A stretch of 64,000 nt of DNA from Fundidesulfovibrio soli (GTDB lineage Bacteria > Desulfobacterota > Desulfovibrionia > Desulfovibrionales > Desulfovibrionaceae): contig NZ_JAKZKW010000008.1 of the NCBI RefSeq assembly GCF_022808695.1, positions 1-64,000 of the forward strand. Reading direction: 5' to 3'. Positions 44,918-53,500 of the stretch are shown piece by piece; positions within the stretch are counted from its first letter, which is position 1, and every line of letters begins with the position of its first letter. Position numbers and translations under genes: made by a program. Below the pieces are notes generated by a model. It ran no database searches, had not been told where the DNA came from, and worked only from the letters and a program-made list of their open reading frames with translations.

Positions 44918-47086
44918 ATGTCAGCCCAAGCTCAGGAACCTAACGGCCATCCCGCCTCAGGGGGCGTCGAGTACACATGCCCCATGCATCCTGAAATACG
45001 CCAGCACGCTCCCGGCACGTGCCCAAAATGCGGCATGGCTCTGGAGCCGGTCACGCCAACCAAGGAGGAAGAGCCCGATTCGGAATACCGGGACATGAAA
45101 CGGCGGTTCGTGGTGGCCGCCAGCCTGGCGCTGCCCGTAGTTGTATTATCCATGGGCAACATGATCCCCGGGCGCCCGGTGGCCGGGGCGCTCCAGCCGC
45201 AAACTCGCCAATGGGTCGAATTGGCTCTGACCACGCCGGTGGTTTTCTGGGCCGGCTGGCCCTTTTTCCAGCGCGCATGGAATTCTCTGCTCAATCGCAA
45301 CCTCAACATGTTCACCCTGATCAGCCTGGGCGTGGCGGTCGCCTATGTCTACAGCCTGGCAGGCATGATTTTTCCGGGCAGTTTTCCCGCCAGCATGCGC
45401 CATGACGGCCTGGTCGAGGTGTATTTCGAGGCCGCGGCGGTCATCGTGGCCCTGGTCCTCGCGGGGCAGGTGTTGGAGTTGCGTGCAAGGCACCGCACCG
45501 GGGCGGCCATCCGGGACCTGCTCAAGTTGTCCCCAGCCAAGGCCCGGCGTATCGGGTCAGACGGCTCCGAGGTGGACATTCCTTTAGAGGAGGTCGCCGT
45601 CGGCGACCGGCTCAGGGTGCGGCCGGGAGAGAAGGTGCCTGTGGATGGAACCGTTCTAGAAGGCGAGAGCAGGGTGGATGAATCCATGATCACCGGAGAG
45701 CCGGTTCCGGTGGCCAAGGCACGCGGGGACTCGTTGGTGGGGGCCACCGTCAACGGTACGGGCAGCCTGGTGATGGAGGCCGTCAAGGTGGGCTCCGACA
45801 CCCTGCTGGCCCGGATAGTGGCCATGGTGTCCGATGCGCAACACAGCCGCGCGCCGATACAGAAACTGGCGGACACCGTATCGGGCTATTTTGTTCCGGC
45901 GGTCATCGGCGTGGCGGCAGCGGCCTTCCTGGCCTGGATATTGTGGGGGCCGGAGCCGAGGCTATCCCATGCGCTGGTAGCCGCCGTCTCGGTGCTGATC
46001 ATCGCCTGCCCCTGCGCGTTGGGCCTGGCTACGCCCGTGTCCATCATGGTGGCCACAGGCAAAGGGGCTAGCATGGGCGTGCTTTTCCGAGACGCAACGG
46101 CCATCGAGACCCTCAGGAAAGTGGACGTTCTGGTGGTGGACAAAACGGGGACCCTGACCGAAGGCAAACCACGGCTGACGGAGATCATATCCCTTGGGAA
46201 TCTCAAGGAGGAGGAGATACTCCGGTTGGCCGCCAGCCTGGAACGCGAGAGCGAACACCCGCTGGCTCAAGCCGTTCTGGACCATGCCAGGGAACAAGGC
46301 GTGGCTCCGGCAGCCGTTAAGGATTGGAAATACGTCTCTGGCAAGGGCGTGACCGGGCTTATCGAGAACAGGCGGGTTGCCCTGGGCAACGGCCCCCTGC
46401 TGACGGATTTGAACGTGGAAATCGGCGGGCTGGAAGAAGAAGCCCGGAAGCTGCGCGAACAGGGGCGCAGCGTGGTCTATCTTGCTGTGGATGACGAACC
46501 GGCCGGGCTTCTGGGCGTGGCGGACCCGGTCAAGCCGAGTTCGGTCGAGGCCGTCAGGGTACTCGGCCAGGAGGGAGTGCGGGTCTTCATGCTCACGGGC
46601 GACTCCCTGGCCACGGCCCAGGCGGTTGCCAGGCAGCTCGGAATCGAGGAGATACTGGCCGAAGTGCTCCCGGATCAGAAAGCGGAAAAGGTCCGGGAGC
46701 TCATGAGCCAGGGGCATTCCGTGGCCATGGCGGGCAACGGAATCAACGACGCCCCTGCCCTGGCGGCGGCCCATGTAGGCATCGCCATGGGCACCGGCAC
46801 CGACATCGCCATGGAGAGCGCCGGGGTGACTCTGGTCAAGGGCGACCTGCGGGGCATAGTCCGGGCGAGGCGGCTGAGCCAGGCAACCATGCGCAACATT
46901 CGCCAGAACCTGTTCTTCGCTTTCGTCTACAATGCGGTTGGAGTGCCCGTCGCTGCCGGGGTCCTGTTTCCCGGCATGGGGATACTGCTCAGCCCCATGA
47001 TCGCGGCTGCGGCCATGAGCATGAGTTCGGTCTCCGTGCTGACCAACGCCCTCCGCCTCCGCGCGCTCAAACTCGGTTCGCAATGA
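44918..47086 (+). CDS. Copper-type P1B ATPase with N-terminal CPMHP metal-binding domain and altered hinge motif
   Basis: 722 residues from the ATG at 44918, chosen for the AAGGAGG site five bases upstream. An N-terminal metal-binding module YTCPMHPEI...[10 protein letters not shown] (about 20-45) precedes eight helices. Transport motif CPC at 364-366 ([13 protein letters not shown]), actuator TGEP, phosphorylated Asp408 in [18 protein letters not shown] for nucleotide binding. The hinge motif reads [12 protein letters not shown]: residue 607 is Asn where P-ATPases almost always have Asp (GDGxND). It probably exports Cu(I)/Ag(I) if still active. No copper chaperone or regulator gene is seen beside it. 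Confidence 0.88.
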   Translation: MSAQAQEPNGHPASGGVEYTCPMHPEIRQHAPGTCPKCGMALEPVTPTKEEEPDSEYRDMKRRFVVAASLALPVVVLSMGNMIPGRPVAGALQPQTRQWVELALTTPVVFWAGWPFFQRAWNSLLNRNLNMFTLISLGVAVAYVYSLAGMIFPGSFPASMRHDGLVEVYFEAAAVIVALVLAGQVLELRARHRTGAAIRDLLKLSPAKARRIGSDGSEVDIPLEEVAVGDRLRVRPGEKVPVDGTVLEGESRVDESMITGEPVPVAKARGDSLVGATVNGTGSLVMEAVKVGSDTLLARIVAMVSDAQHSRAPIQKLADTVSGYFVPAVIGVAAAAFLAWILWGPEPRLSHALVAAVSVLIIACPCALGLATPVSIMVATGKGASMGVLFRDATAIETLRKVDVLVVDKTGTLTEGKPRLTEIISLGNLKEEEILRLAASLERESEHPLAQAVLDHAREQGVAPAAVKDWKYVSGKGVTGLIENRRVALGNGPLLTDLNVEIGGLEEEARKLREQGRSVVYLAVDDEPAGLLGVADPVKPSSVEAVRVLGQEGVRVFMLTGDSLATAQAVARQLGIEEILAEVLPDQKAEKVRELMSQGHSVAMAGNGINDAPALAAAHVGIAMGTGTDIAMESAGVTLVKGDLRGIVRARRLSQATMRNIRQNLFFAFVYNAVGVPVAAGVLFPGMGILLSPMIAAAAMSMSSVSVLTNALRLRALKLGSQ

Positions 47087-47310
47087 GCTGGGTCAAGCCG
47101 AAATCGCCGCATTGATTCGGATGCGGCGGCACTGGATTGCATTCTCCTGACAACGAGGACGCATCCCTGACCCTCGGCGAGTGGGGATCGGAGTGCTCGT
47201 CCGCAGCGAGCCCCGCACCGACCGCCGCCGGGTACCGGATCAAGCCCCCAGGAACTCTTGGCCCTGTTCGGCCGTTTCACCGGGAGAACCTTCTCGGGCG
47301 GAGCAAGCCG

Positions 47311-47622
47311 ATGACACTTTTCCAGATCGGAGACCAACGCCCCATTGTGGTGTCCAACCGCCTGCCCGTGCGCGTCGTGCGCGAAGAGGGCGGGGTGGTC
47401 CAGAAACAGGGCGCCGGGAGATTGGTGACCGCCATGGCCCCGGTCCTCAAGGACCTGGAGGACAGTTGATCGGGTGGCCGGGAGCGAACGAAAAGGGCAT
47501 GGCCAGGCTGTGCCGGGATTTCTCCCACGATGCGGGCTAGCTGCTGCGGCCAGTGACGTTGCGCAAGGAGGTCAGCAGGATCTACCAGGGCTTCGGCAAC
47601 GAAATCCTCTGGCCGCTTGTAC
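47311..47622 (+). pseudogene. otsA: Trehalose-6-phosphate synthase (GT20) remnant, truncated by an insertion element
   Basis: Starts with an ATG at 47311 and the GT20 N-terminus PIVVSNRLPVRVVREEGG, then GAGRLVTAMAPVLKDLED (canonical GxGGLVTAL). A stop at 47467-47469 interrupts the frame. The sequence goes on in another frame as LIGWPGANEKGMARLCRDF, meets an in-frame TAG at 47538-47540, and continues LLRPVTLRKEVSRIYQGF, then GNEILWPL, before the IS3-family element begins at 47623. So it carries at least one frameshift, one nonsense change and a truncation. It follows the GH65/pgmB and ATPase genes in the same direction. Confidence 0.85.
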
Positions 47623-47632
47623 TGCCCCTTGT

Positions 47633-48418
47633 TTAGCAAGCGTCCGCTAATTGAGTCTCGCGGCTGAGTTGTTCTGCCTCGAAGGCCTCTGGCGACCTGT
47701 AGCCAAGGGTCGAGTGCAGATAGTTGGCGTTGTAGCCGTCGATCCAGCGATCCAAAGACTCCAAGAAGGCGCCAGGACTCGTGAACTCGTTGATCCAGAC
47801 CAGCTCTTCCTTGAGCGTGCGCATGAAGCGCTCCGTATCCGCGTTGCCTTTGGGGTTGGAGTAGCTGGTGAACGCCTGGTTGATGCCCATGATCCGGCAA
47901 GACTTCATGAAGCTCACCGATGTGGGTTGGCAGCCGTTGTCGGACATCAAGTTAAGCGCCGCCCCACGCGCACCTTCGGAAAACTGGCGGTTCACGGCCT
48001 TGTTCAGCGCCGCCAGCCAGTGCCAAGCCCGGGCCTGCAACCCGGCGTAATGCCCAACGACCTTCTTGGTGTTCCAGTCCAGCACGATCACCACGTAGAC
48101 CCAGCCGAAGCCTTCGATCATGACCTTGGTCATGTCGATGCCCCACCACTGATTCGGCCTGGTGGGCCTGGGCTTGCTGCCGGTCGGTTTGCGCTTGGCC
48201 TTGAGCAGCTGATTGCTCCGCACCGTCAACCCGTGCTCCTTCATAAGCCGGTGCACTCGGTTCTTGCCGACGGCCAGCTCATCAACGAAGCGTAGATGAG
48301 CCCATATGCGCCGGTAGCCCCAGAACGGGTGATCAGCCTTGAGCGAGCGAATACGGTCCAGAAGGTCGGCGTTTCGGGCGGCGACTTTGGCGTAAGAGCC
48401 GCGCCGTTTCACGGCCAA
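47633..48418 (-). CDS. IS3-family transposase OrfB, DDE integrase core
   Basis: About 261 residues. HTH_21 region PFWGYRRIWAHLRF, then the rve core with Asp in WGIDMTKVMI, Asp in LMSDNGCQPTS and Glu in KGNADTERFMRTLKEE, and a closing LGYRSPEAFEAEQLS. The only start codon in this frame is a TTG overlapping orfA by 10 bp, so production by -1 frameshift at 48426-48433 is more likely. Appears intact. Confidence 0.88.
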   Translation of the reverse strand: MAVKRRGSYAKVAARNADLLDRIRSLKADHPFWGYRRIWAHLRFVDELAVGKNRVHRLMKEHGLTVRSNQLLKAKRKPTGSKPRPTRPNQWWGIDMTKVMIEGFGWVYVVIVLDWNTKKVVGHYAGLQARAWHWLAALNKAVNRQFSEGARGAALNLMSDNGCQPTSVSFMKSCRIMGINQAFTSYSNPKGNADTERFMRTLKEELVWINEFTSPGAFLESLDRWIDGYNANYLHSTLGYRSPEAFEAEQLSRETQLADAC

Positions 48419-48696
48419 CCGTCCGTTTTTTTTAACTCCAAGGTCAACTCGCCGACCAATCCCTTGAGTTTGGCATTCTCAGACCCAAGCCGTTGGGTGC
48501 GCTTGTCCACAGTGGCCGTCTCGAACACGCGGTGGGCATTGCCGAGAAAGCGGTCGCGCCACTGGTAATACTGAGCCTGGGAAATGCCGTGCTCGTTGCA
48601 CAGCTCGCCGATTGGCCGTCCTCGAAGGCCTTCGAGCACGATGAGAGCCTTCTGCTCCGGGGTCCACTTCCGTCGTTTCATGGCCGACCTCCTCAT
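48409..48696 (-). CDS. IS3-family transposase OrfA, helix-turn-helix protein
   Basis: 95 residues with a transposase_8 HTH (RRKWTPEQKALIVLEGL, then ELCNEHGISQAQYYQWRDRF) and a short leucine heptad region (RLGSENAKLKGLVGELTLEL). It supplies end-binding in the OrfAB transposase. A second ATG five codons in is an alternative start. Confidence 0.88.
   Translation of the reverse strand: MRRSAMKRRKWTPEQKALIVLEGLRGRPIGELCNEHGISQAQYYQWRDRFLGNAHRVFETATVDKRTQRLGSENAKLKGLVGELTLELKKTDGWP
48426..48433 (-). promoter_or_regulatory. Predicted -1 frameshift slippery site (A8 on minus strand) between orfA and orfB
   Basis: A run of eight T on the plus strand lies just inside the 3' end of orfA, eight bases upstream of the orfB frame's first possible start. 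Same arrangement as in the IS2-like element at 1475-1482. Confidence 0.65.
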
Positions 48697-48870
48697 CGGA
48701 ATCAGCCACGAAAACTAAGTTAGCGCAACCGCTCACCAAACCGGGGGCAGGATAATCCCTCCACATCTGTGTTCTGAGTGGGCTTGAGGCGTCACTTCTT
48801 ATTCTTACTGGTTAAAACCAGGTTAAGAGGTCGAGAAGTCAGGAATGACAAGGCTTCCCGGACGTTTTCT

Positions 48871-48969
48871 GCGGAGTTATGCCAATATAGCGCGGAGCTA
48901 TGCCCATAGGCGCGGTGTAGTGCCAACGTTTTGCGGAGCTATGCCAACATCCTGTTGGCATAGCTCCGC
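48871..48969 (+). repeat. Iteron-like array: four direct copies and one inverted copy, candidate replication origin
   Basis: A 15-bp core GCGGAGYTATGCCAA occurs at 48871 (GCGGAGTTATGCCAA), 48892 (GCGGAGCTATGCCCA), 48912 (GCGGTGTAGTGCCAA, weakest) and 48933 (GCGGAGCTATGCCAA), spaced 21, 20 and 21 bases, about two helical turns. The copy at 48955-48969 is inverted. Copies four and five form a 37-bp palindrome with 17-bp perfect arms and a TCC centre. The array lies 13 bases past the stop of a TrfA-like replication initiator gene, which is the normal neighbourhood of a plasmid origin. Confidence 0.85.
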
Positions 48970-48981
48970 GCTCGATTTATC

Positions 48982-49923
48982 TCACCGAAACCATTTAATC
49001 TTTCCATTGTCTTCATAGAATCCCCAAGAACCAAGGATGCCCACTCGAACCAGTTCGGCCAGCGCAGTCGCCAAATAGTTTCGAAAGTCCCTGACTCTCC
49101 CCTCATGTCCACACCACGCCTTGAGATTCGCCACGCTGACCCTGTGCTCCCCCTTGGCATGGCTCACAGCGTAGCACTGTAGCCACTTTGCAAGCTCGGC
49201 CTTGTTCGCGATCTGTCGCCGCTTCTCCATATCAACATATCCGAATGACTTGACCCCGAAGGCTCGGAGTGAATCGGCGGGTATCGTGAAATAGTATTCT
49301 TCTGCACCCTTGTCGTACCTCAGTGGGCCAATCAGCGGGGTGCTGCCCTGTTCATCAGGTGTGTCATAGAACAGACGTCCGGTGGAGATGCGCGCAAAAC
49401 TTTGCTCAAGCCATTTGAAGCCTGACCCGCCTATCTTTCTTCCCAGGAGGCGCAAAAACTCCGTACGATTGATTTTGATCGGAGTATCCGAGGCAACGCC
49501 TTTCGCCAGCATAAGCGCGGTCAGGTATGTGTCTTGGTCGCTAACGTCCAATTGCTTGCCGAAATACCAGAGCGAAATGCCTCCAGGAGAAGGTAGCCGA
49601 ACCATGTCGTGGATCTTCCGTCGTCCGCGCTTGATCGGTGCGAAAAGCGGAGTTCGGGCGAGTTTGTTCCCCATGGGAGCCGTACCTTTTGGAGTGACGG
49701 GAACGCCCGGAAGAGTGCCTTGTGCATGGCCAACTCTCTCGTAGGCCTCACGAGCTATGTCCCATGCCGTCCTATTTGGCGGCTGAAACTGGTGCGGGGC
49801 CTGAGCCTTTGCCTCACGAGCATGGTCTGACTCCAAGCAAAGCGCGTCATCCCGAGGATCAATCTGAAAAGATCGAATCTTGTTCGGCTGGGTGCCATCT
49901 TGGCTGAGGTTGCCCATCCTCAT
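48982..49923 (-). CDS. TrfA-like plasmid replication initiation protein
   Basis: 313 residues from the ATG at 49923, chosen because GGGAGG lies 7 bases upstream. A longer frame would need a TTG at 49962. It matches the TrfA family (RK2-type initiator) pattern: RTPLFAPIKRGRRK, GISLWYFGKQLDVSDQDTYL, INRTEFLRLLGRKIGGSGFK, FYFTIPADSL-like YYFTIPADSLRAFG, and KAELAKWLQCYAVSHAKG. TrfA proteins bind iterons through two winged-helix domains and load the host helicase. The iteron array next to it supports this. It sits between an insertion element and tRNA-Thr, so an integrated plasmid or replicating island is likely. Confidence 0.8.
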   Translation of the reverse strand: MRMGNLSQDGTQPNKIRSFQIDPRDDALCLESDHAREAKAQAPHQFQPPNRTAWDIAREAYERVGHAQGTLPGVPVTPKGTAPMGNKLARTPLFAPIKRGRRKIHDMVRLPSPGGISLWYFGKQLDVSDQDTYLTALMLAKGVASDTPIKINRTEFLRLLGRKIGGSGFKWLEQSFARISTGRLFYDTPDEQGSTPLIGPLRYDKGAEEYYFTIPADSLRAFGVKSFGYVDMEKRRQIANKAELAKWLQCYAVSHAKGEHRVSVANLKAWCGHEGRVRDFRNYLATALAELVRVGILGSWGFYEDNGKIKWFR

Positions 49924-50031
49924 GGCCGACCCTCCCGATACGACGGAAATGGGCGTGGCCAAACGTTATGCTTGTTTGGGCATTCCTGTCCTGCTTTCAG
50001 GGGGCAATCTTGTTCCCTAAATCCGTCGCCA

Positions 50032-50051
50032 GGGTAGCAATGGGGTAGCAA
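50032..50051 (+). repeat. Two GGGTAGCAA direct repeats, 11 bases apart, near the tRNA 3' end
   Basis: GGGTAGCAA at 50032-50040 and 50043-50051, within 70 bases of the 3' end of the tRNA-Thr gene. Short tandem repeats with a helical-turn spacing beside a tRNA 3' end resemble integrase arm-type sites. No integrase is visible, so this is only suggestive. Confidence 0.4.
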
Positions 50052-50059
50052 AAGAGAAA

Positions 50060-50090
50060 AAGGCCTTACCCGATTTTAGGGTAAGGCCTT
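50060..50090 (-). terminator. Intrinsic terminator downstream of tRNA-Thr
   Basis: Perfect 12-bp arms AAGGCCTTACCC (50060-50071) and GGGTAAGGCCTT (50079-50090) around a 7-base loop. On the minus strand the hairpin is followed by TTTTTCTCTTTT, and T-runs exist on both sides, so it may work in both directions. Confidence 0.9.
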
Positions 50091-50098
50091 GTTTTTCC

Positions 50099-50174
50099 TG
50101 GAGCCAGCGAGGGGACTCGAACCCCTGACCTGCTGATTACGAATCAGCTGCTCTACCAACTGAGCTACGCTGGC
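50099..50174 (-). tRNA. tRNA-Thr (anticodon CGT)
   Basis: The reverse complement folds as a cloverleaf: acceptor GCCAGCG/CGCTGGC, D-arm GCTC...GAGC, anticodon stem GCTGA/TCAGC with loop TTCGTAA (anticodon CGT, reads ACG), T-arm AGGGG TTCGAGT CCCCT, and an encoded CCA after discriminator T. 76 bases. A strong terminator follows 8 bases after the 3' end. Its 3' end faces the accessory island. Confidence 0.96.
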
Positions 50175-50541
50175 GACTCGACAGGGAGCCTTGATATACA
50201 AGGGCTGCGGGGTGGTCAACCCCTCTTTCAGGCTAGGTTGTTTCGGGCCGGAATCGAGCAGGTCCGTCGTAAAGCGGCGCGGGCTTTTGCATCGGGCGCG
50301 CAGGGCTCGCGGGTGTCCATCGCATCCAGAACGGGACCACCTGAAACCCGCCTGCCCGGGAATGAGCCGTCCAGCCGTCGGGCAATCGCGCGTTGGGACC
50401 GCCTACGAATGTGGACGTGCCGATGCGCTCCCAGGCGTCCATTTCCCCTGCCGGGTGGCGGGCGCAACCGGCCCGCCTGACACGGATGGCAGGCGGGCCG
50501 TATAACGTCAAGGCGCGCTTCTGGTGGTCGTGAGAGCGCCG
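50175..50541. other. Gene-free stretch between tRNA-Thr and the Rhs gene; contains a strong hairpin
   Basis: No supported gene. In particular no small ORF that looks like an Rhs immunity protein. A perfect 10-bp stem GGCCCGCCTG/CAGGCGGGCC at 50470-50499 lies 43 bases past the Rhs stop and could terminate its transcript, though no T-run follows. The tRNA promoter must lie just right of 50174. Confidence 0.5.
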
Positions 50542-53500
50542 TCAGCGTTTCGGGCACCAGAACTGCTGCGTCCGGCGCCATTCATCCTCAGTTTCTTTCA
50601 CCCGCTTCATGTTTGTGTCCTGTCCGGCAGTGAATATGTCGGCCATGACGCCGTAAACTCCGCCGAGCAGGGCCTTGCCCATCTCGAACATCCCTTCGGC
50701 GAAGCGCTGGCTGGGGGGGGCGGTCTGGTTGATGTACATCAGCTTGTACGGCAGGTAGACCGCCGACACGATCCCGCCCTTGGAGCTCAACGTGACGTCC
50801 GCGGCAGTCTTGAAGTCGTCCCACATTTGGCGCTGATACGCGTTGGGCTCAAAGACCATCTTCCCGTTTTGGGACATATGCTCGTAGTCGCCCTTGAAGA
50901 TGCCCTCGTCGGAGCGCAGGCCCAGGGGGTCGATGAAGCGCACGGGGTTGCCCTCCGCATAGCGGTAGAGGTTTATCCCGCCTTCGAAGCCGATGGGGTC
51001 GCGCTGCAGGAAGCGCCCGGCCTGCGCGTCGTAGTAGCGGTTGCGCATGAGGAAGAAATCCGCGCCCTCGTCCATCACCCCGTACGCGCCCGCATACGTG
51101 AAGGGGGTGGAGCGCCCGGTGTGCGCGACCACGGCCCCATAGGGCCCGTAGGCGTATGCGCCCACGGTGGCCCCGGAGGCGTCCGTGAGGGCCAGCGTGT
51201 TGCCGGTCTTGTCGTAATGGTGGAACACGAACCCGCCCGCCGCCGTGCCGGAAGCCAGGAGGCGGTTGTCGTCGTAGATGTAGCAGGCCGTCACGGCGCC
51301 GGTGTGGTCGGTCTCGAAGGCCGCCCGGCCTCGGGGATCGAAGTGCAGGTTGCGGGTGACGCCGCCCGCGGCCACCCACACGCGGTTGCCGAGGGCGTCA
51401 TACCTGTATTGGCGCGTCACGCCGCCCGCCACGAGGGAAACGGGCCTGTTCTCCACGTCGTAGACCGCGGTCATGGCCCGCGTCCCGGCGATGGCGGTCA
51501 GGTTGCCGTCGGCGTCGGCGGTGGCCGGGTCCGTGCCCCAGGCGGTCATGGAATCGGCGTTGTTGAACGTGGCCCGGAAGGGCTTGACCGGCCCGCGCGG
51601 CGTGAGGGGCCAGGTGCCGGACTCGCTGACGATGGCGCCGGAGGCGTCGCGGGCATAGCTGATGTTGGCCAGAGTCCTTGACGCGCTCTGATGCGCCACG
51701 GAGGTCAGCTTGCCCGTGGCGTTGTACCCGTAGGTGGTGTTCATCCCGTTGGAGCGCGTTTCGGAGGTGACCCGGCCCTCTCCATCGTAGCCCAGGCTGA
51801 CGGAATAGGCGCCGAAATCCACCTTGGTGGGCCAGCCGCGCCCGTTGCGGGTGTAGGTGACGCTCAGGCCGCCGGGGTAGCCGATGCCGGAGACGCGGCC
51901 CGCGGAGTCGTAGCTGATGTTGAGCCCCTTGGCGCCGTCGGGGTCCTGGGTCATGGTCACCTGGCCCGCCGCGTCGCGCGTCCAGTTCACGGTGCCGGTG
52001 GCCGGGGTGGAGTGGCTGGTCAGCCTGCCCTGCTGGTCCCAGGCGTAGCTCGCCGCCACGGCGTTTTCGTGCTTTTTGGTGACGACCCTCCCGTCAGCGT
52101 CGTAGGTCAGCATGTAGAGCTGGGAGCGGCCGTTGTATTTCGCCACGATGCGTCCGGCGGCGTTGATGGTGTAGTTCGCCGTGTTGTTGCCCTGGGGGTC
52201 GAACACGTTGAGCAACTGGCCGCGCAGGCCGTATTCCTGGGTCGTCGCCGCACCCTTGGGGTTCATGACCGAGGTGACCCTGCCCGCCGCGTCGCGCCCG
52301 TAGAACACCGTGCGCCCGGCGGGGTCCGTATCGGAGAACAGCCTGTTGGCGCTGTCGTAGGTGTACTGGCGTATCCGCCCCAGTGGGTTCACCTCGGTCA
52401 GGGGGCTGGAGTTGGCGTTGTATGTGAACTGGGTCTGGCCGCCCATGGGGTCCGTGATCCTGGTGACGTTCATCAGGGCGTCGCGGGCATAGAGGGTGGT
52501 GCGCCCGTTGGCGTCAATTGAGCTGGTCATGGCGCAGCAGTCGTAGCCGTACTGGTTCGTGGCTCCGCCGGGATGGGTCTGCATCACCAGGCGGCGGTTG
52601 TCGTCGTACATGAAGCTGGTGGTGTTGCCCGCCGGGTCGGTCAGGGAGGCGCGGTTCAGGCCCGCGGTGTCGTAGGCGATGCGGGTGCGGTTGCCCAGGG
52701 GGTCAAAGATGTCGGTGAGGTTCCCGTGGGTGTCATACTGGTAGGACTGGGAGGCCCCGCCCGGCAGCGTGGCGCTGGTCTGCAAGCCCTTGGAGTCGTA
52801 GGCCATGGACGTGGACCTGGCCAGGGGCGACGTTATGGAGGTCAGGTTGCCGCGGACATCGTAGCCGTAGGTCCAGGAATTGCCCATGGGGTCGACCTTG
52901 CCGGTCATGTTGCCGTTGGCGTCGTAGGTGAACGTGGTCGCCCCGCCGTCGGCTTCCGTCCACTTGGTCGGGTTGCCGTCGCCGTCGTATTCGAAACTGG
53001 CGGCGCGGCCCGTGGCGTCGGTCTCAGAGGCGAGCATGCCCTGGGCGGTATAGCTCCTGTACGTTGTCTGGCCCAAGGCGTTGGTTATCTGGGTCGTGCG
53101 GCCCCCGGAGTTGGAGTAGGTGCGCACCGCTCCGCCCGGCTCCGTGACGGTCTTGATGGCCGGGCTGACGTAGCCGTACTGCCACACGGCTCCGTTGGCG
53201 TCCGTGACCTGGGAGACGTAGGTCGTCTGCCCGGAAGTGGAGTAGGTGAACGCCGTGGTTCTGCCCGCCGTGGTGATGGAGGCGATGTATTTGTCCGCGG
53301 TGTAGGTGTAGGTGGTCACGTTGCCGGCCAGGTCAGTGCTTTTGGTCATGTTGCCGTCGGCGTCGTACTGGAAGAAGGCGGTGCGCCCGCCCAGGGTGGT
53401 GAACTGGGTGCAGCGTCCGCTGACGTCCGTCACGAACGTGGTGACCCGCCCGGAGGCGTCCATGAGGGTGCCCAGGCTGCCCTTGCCGTCGTAGGTCAGG

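Larger units (their letters stand above)
47623..48749 (-). mobile_element. IS3-family insertion sequence, complete ends, inserted in the otsA remnant
   Basis: 1127 bp with imperfect inverted ends: TGCCCCTTGTTTAGCAAGCG on the left, and the right end, read inward, TGCCCCCGGTTTGGTGAGCG. It carries orfA and orfB on the minus strand with an A8 slippery run. The flanks (TAC on the left, GAT on the right) show no target duplication, and otsA does not resume on the right side, so sequence next to it has been lost. It is related to the fragment at 1887-2152. Confidence 0.85.

Noticed and set aside
48871-48969. CRISPR array
   Set aside because: Units are 15 bp with 5-6-bp gaps and one inverted copy, next to a rep gene, which fits iterons.
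50191-50505. Small plus-strand ORF as an Rhs immunity gene
   Set aside because: It is on the opposite strand to the Rhs gene, has no ribosome site, and an Arg/Pro/Gly-rich composition typical of shadows.
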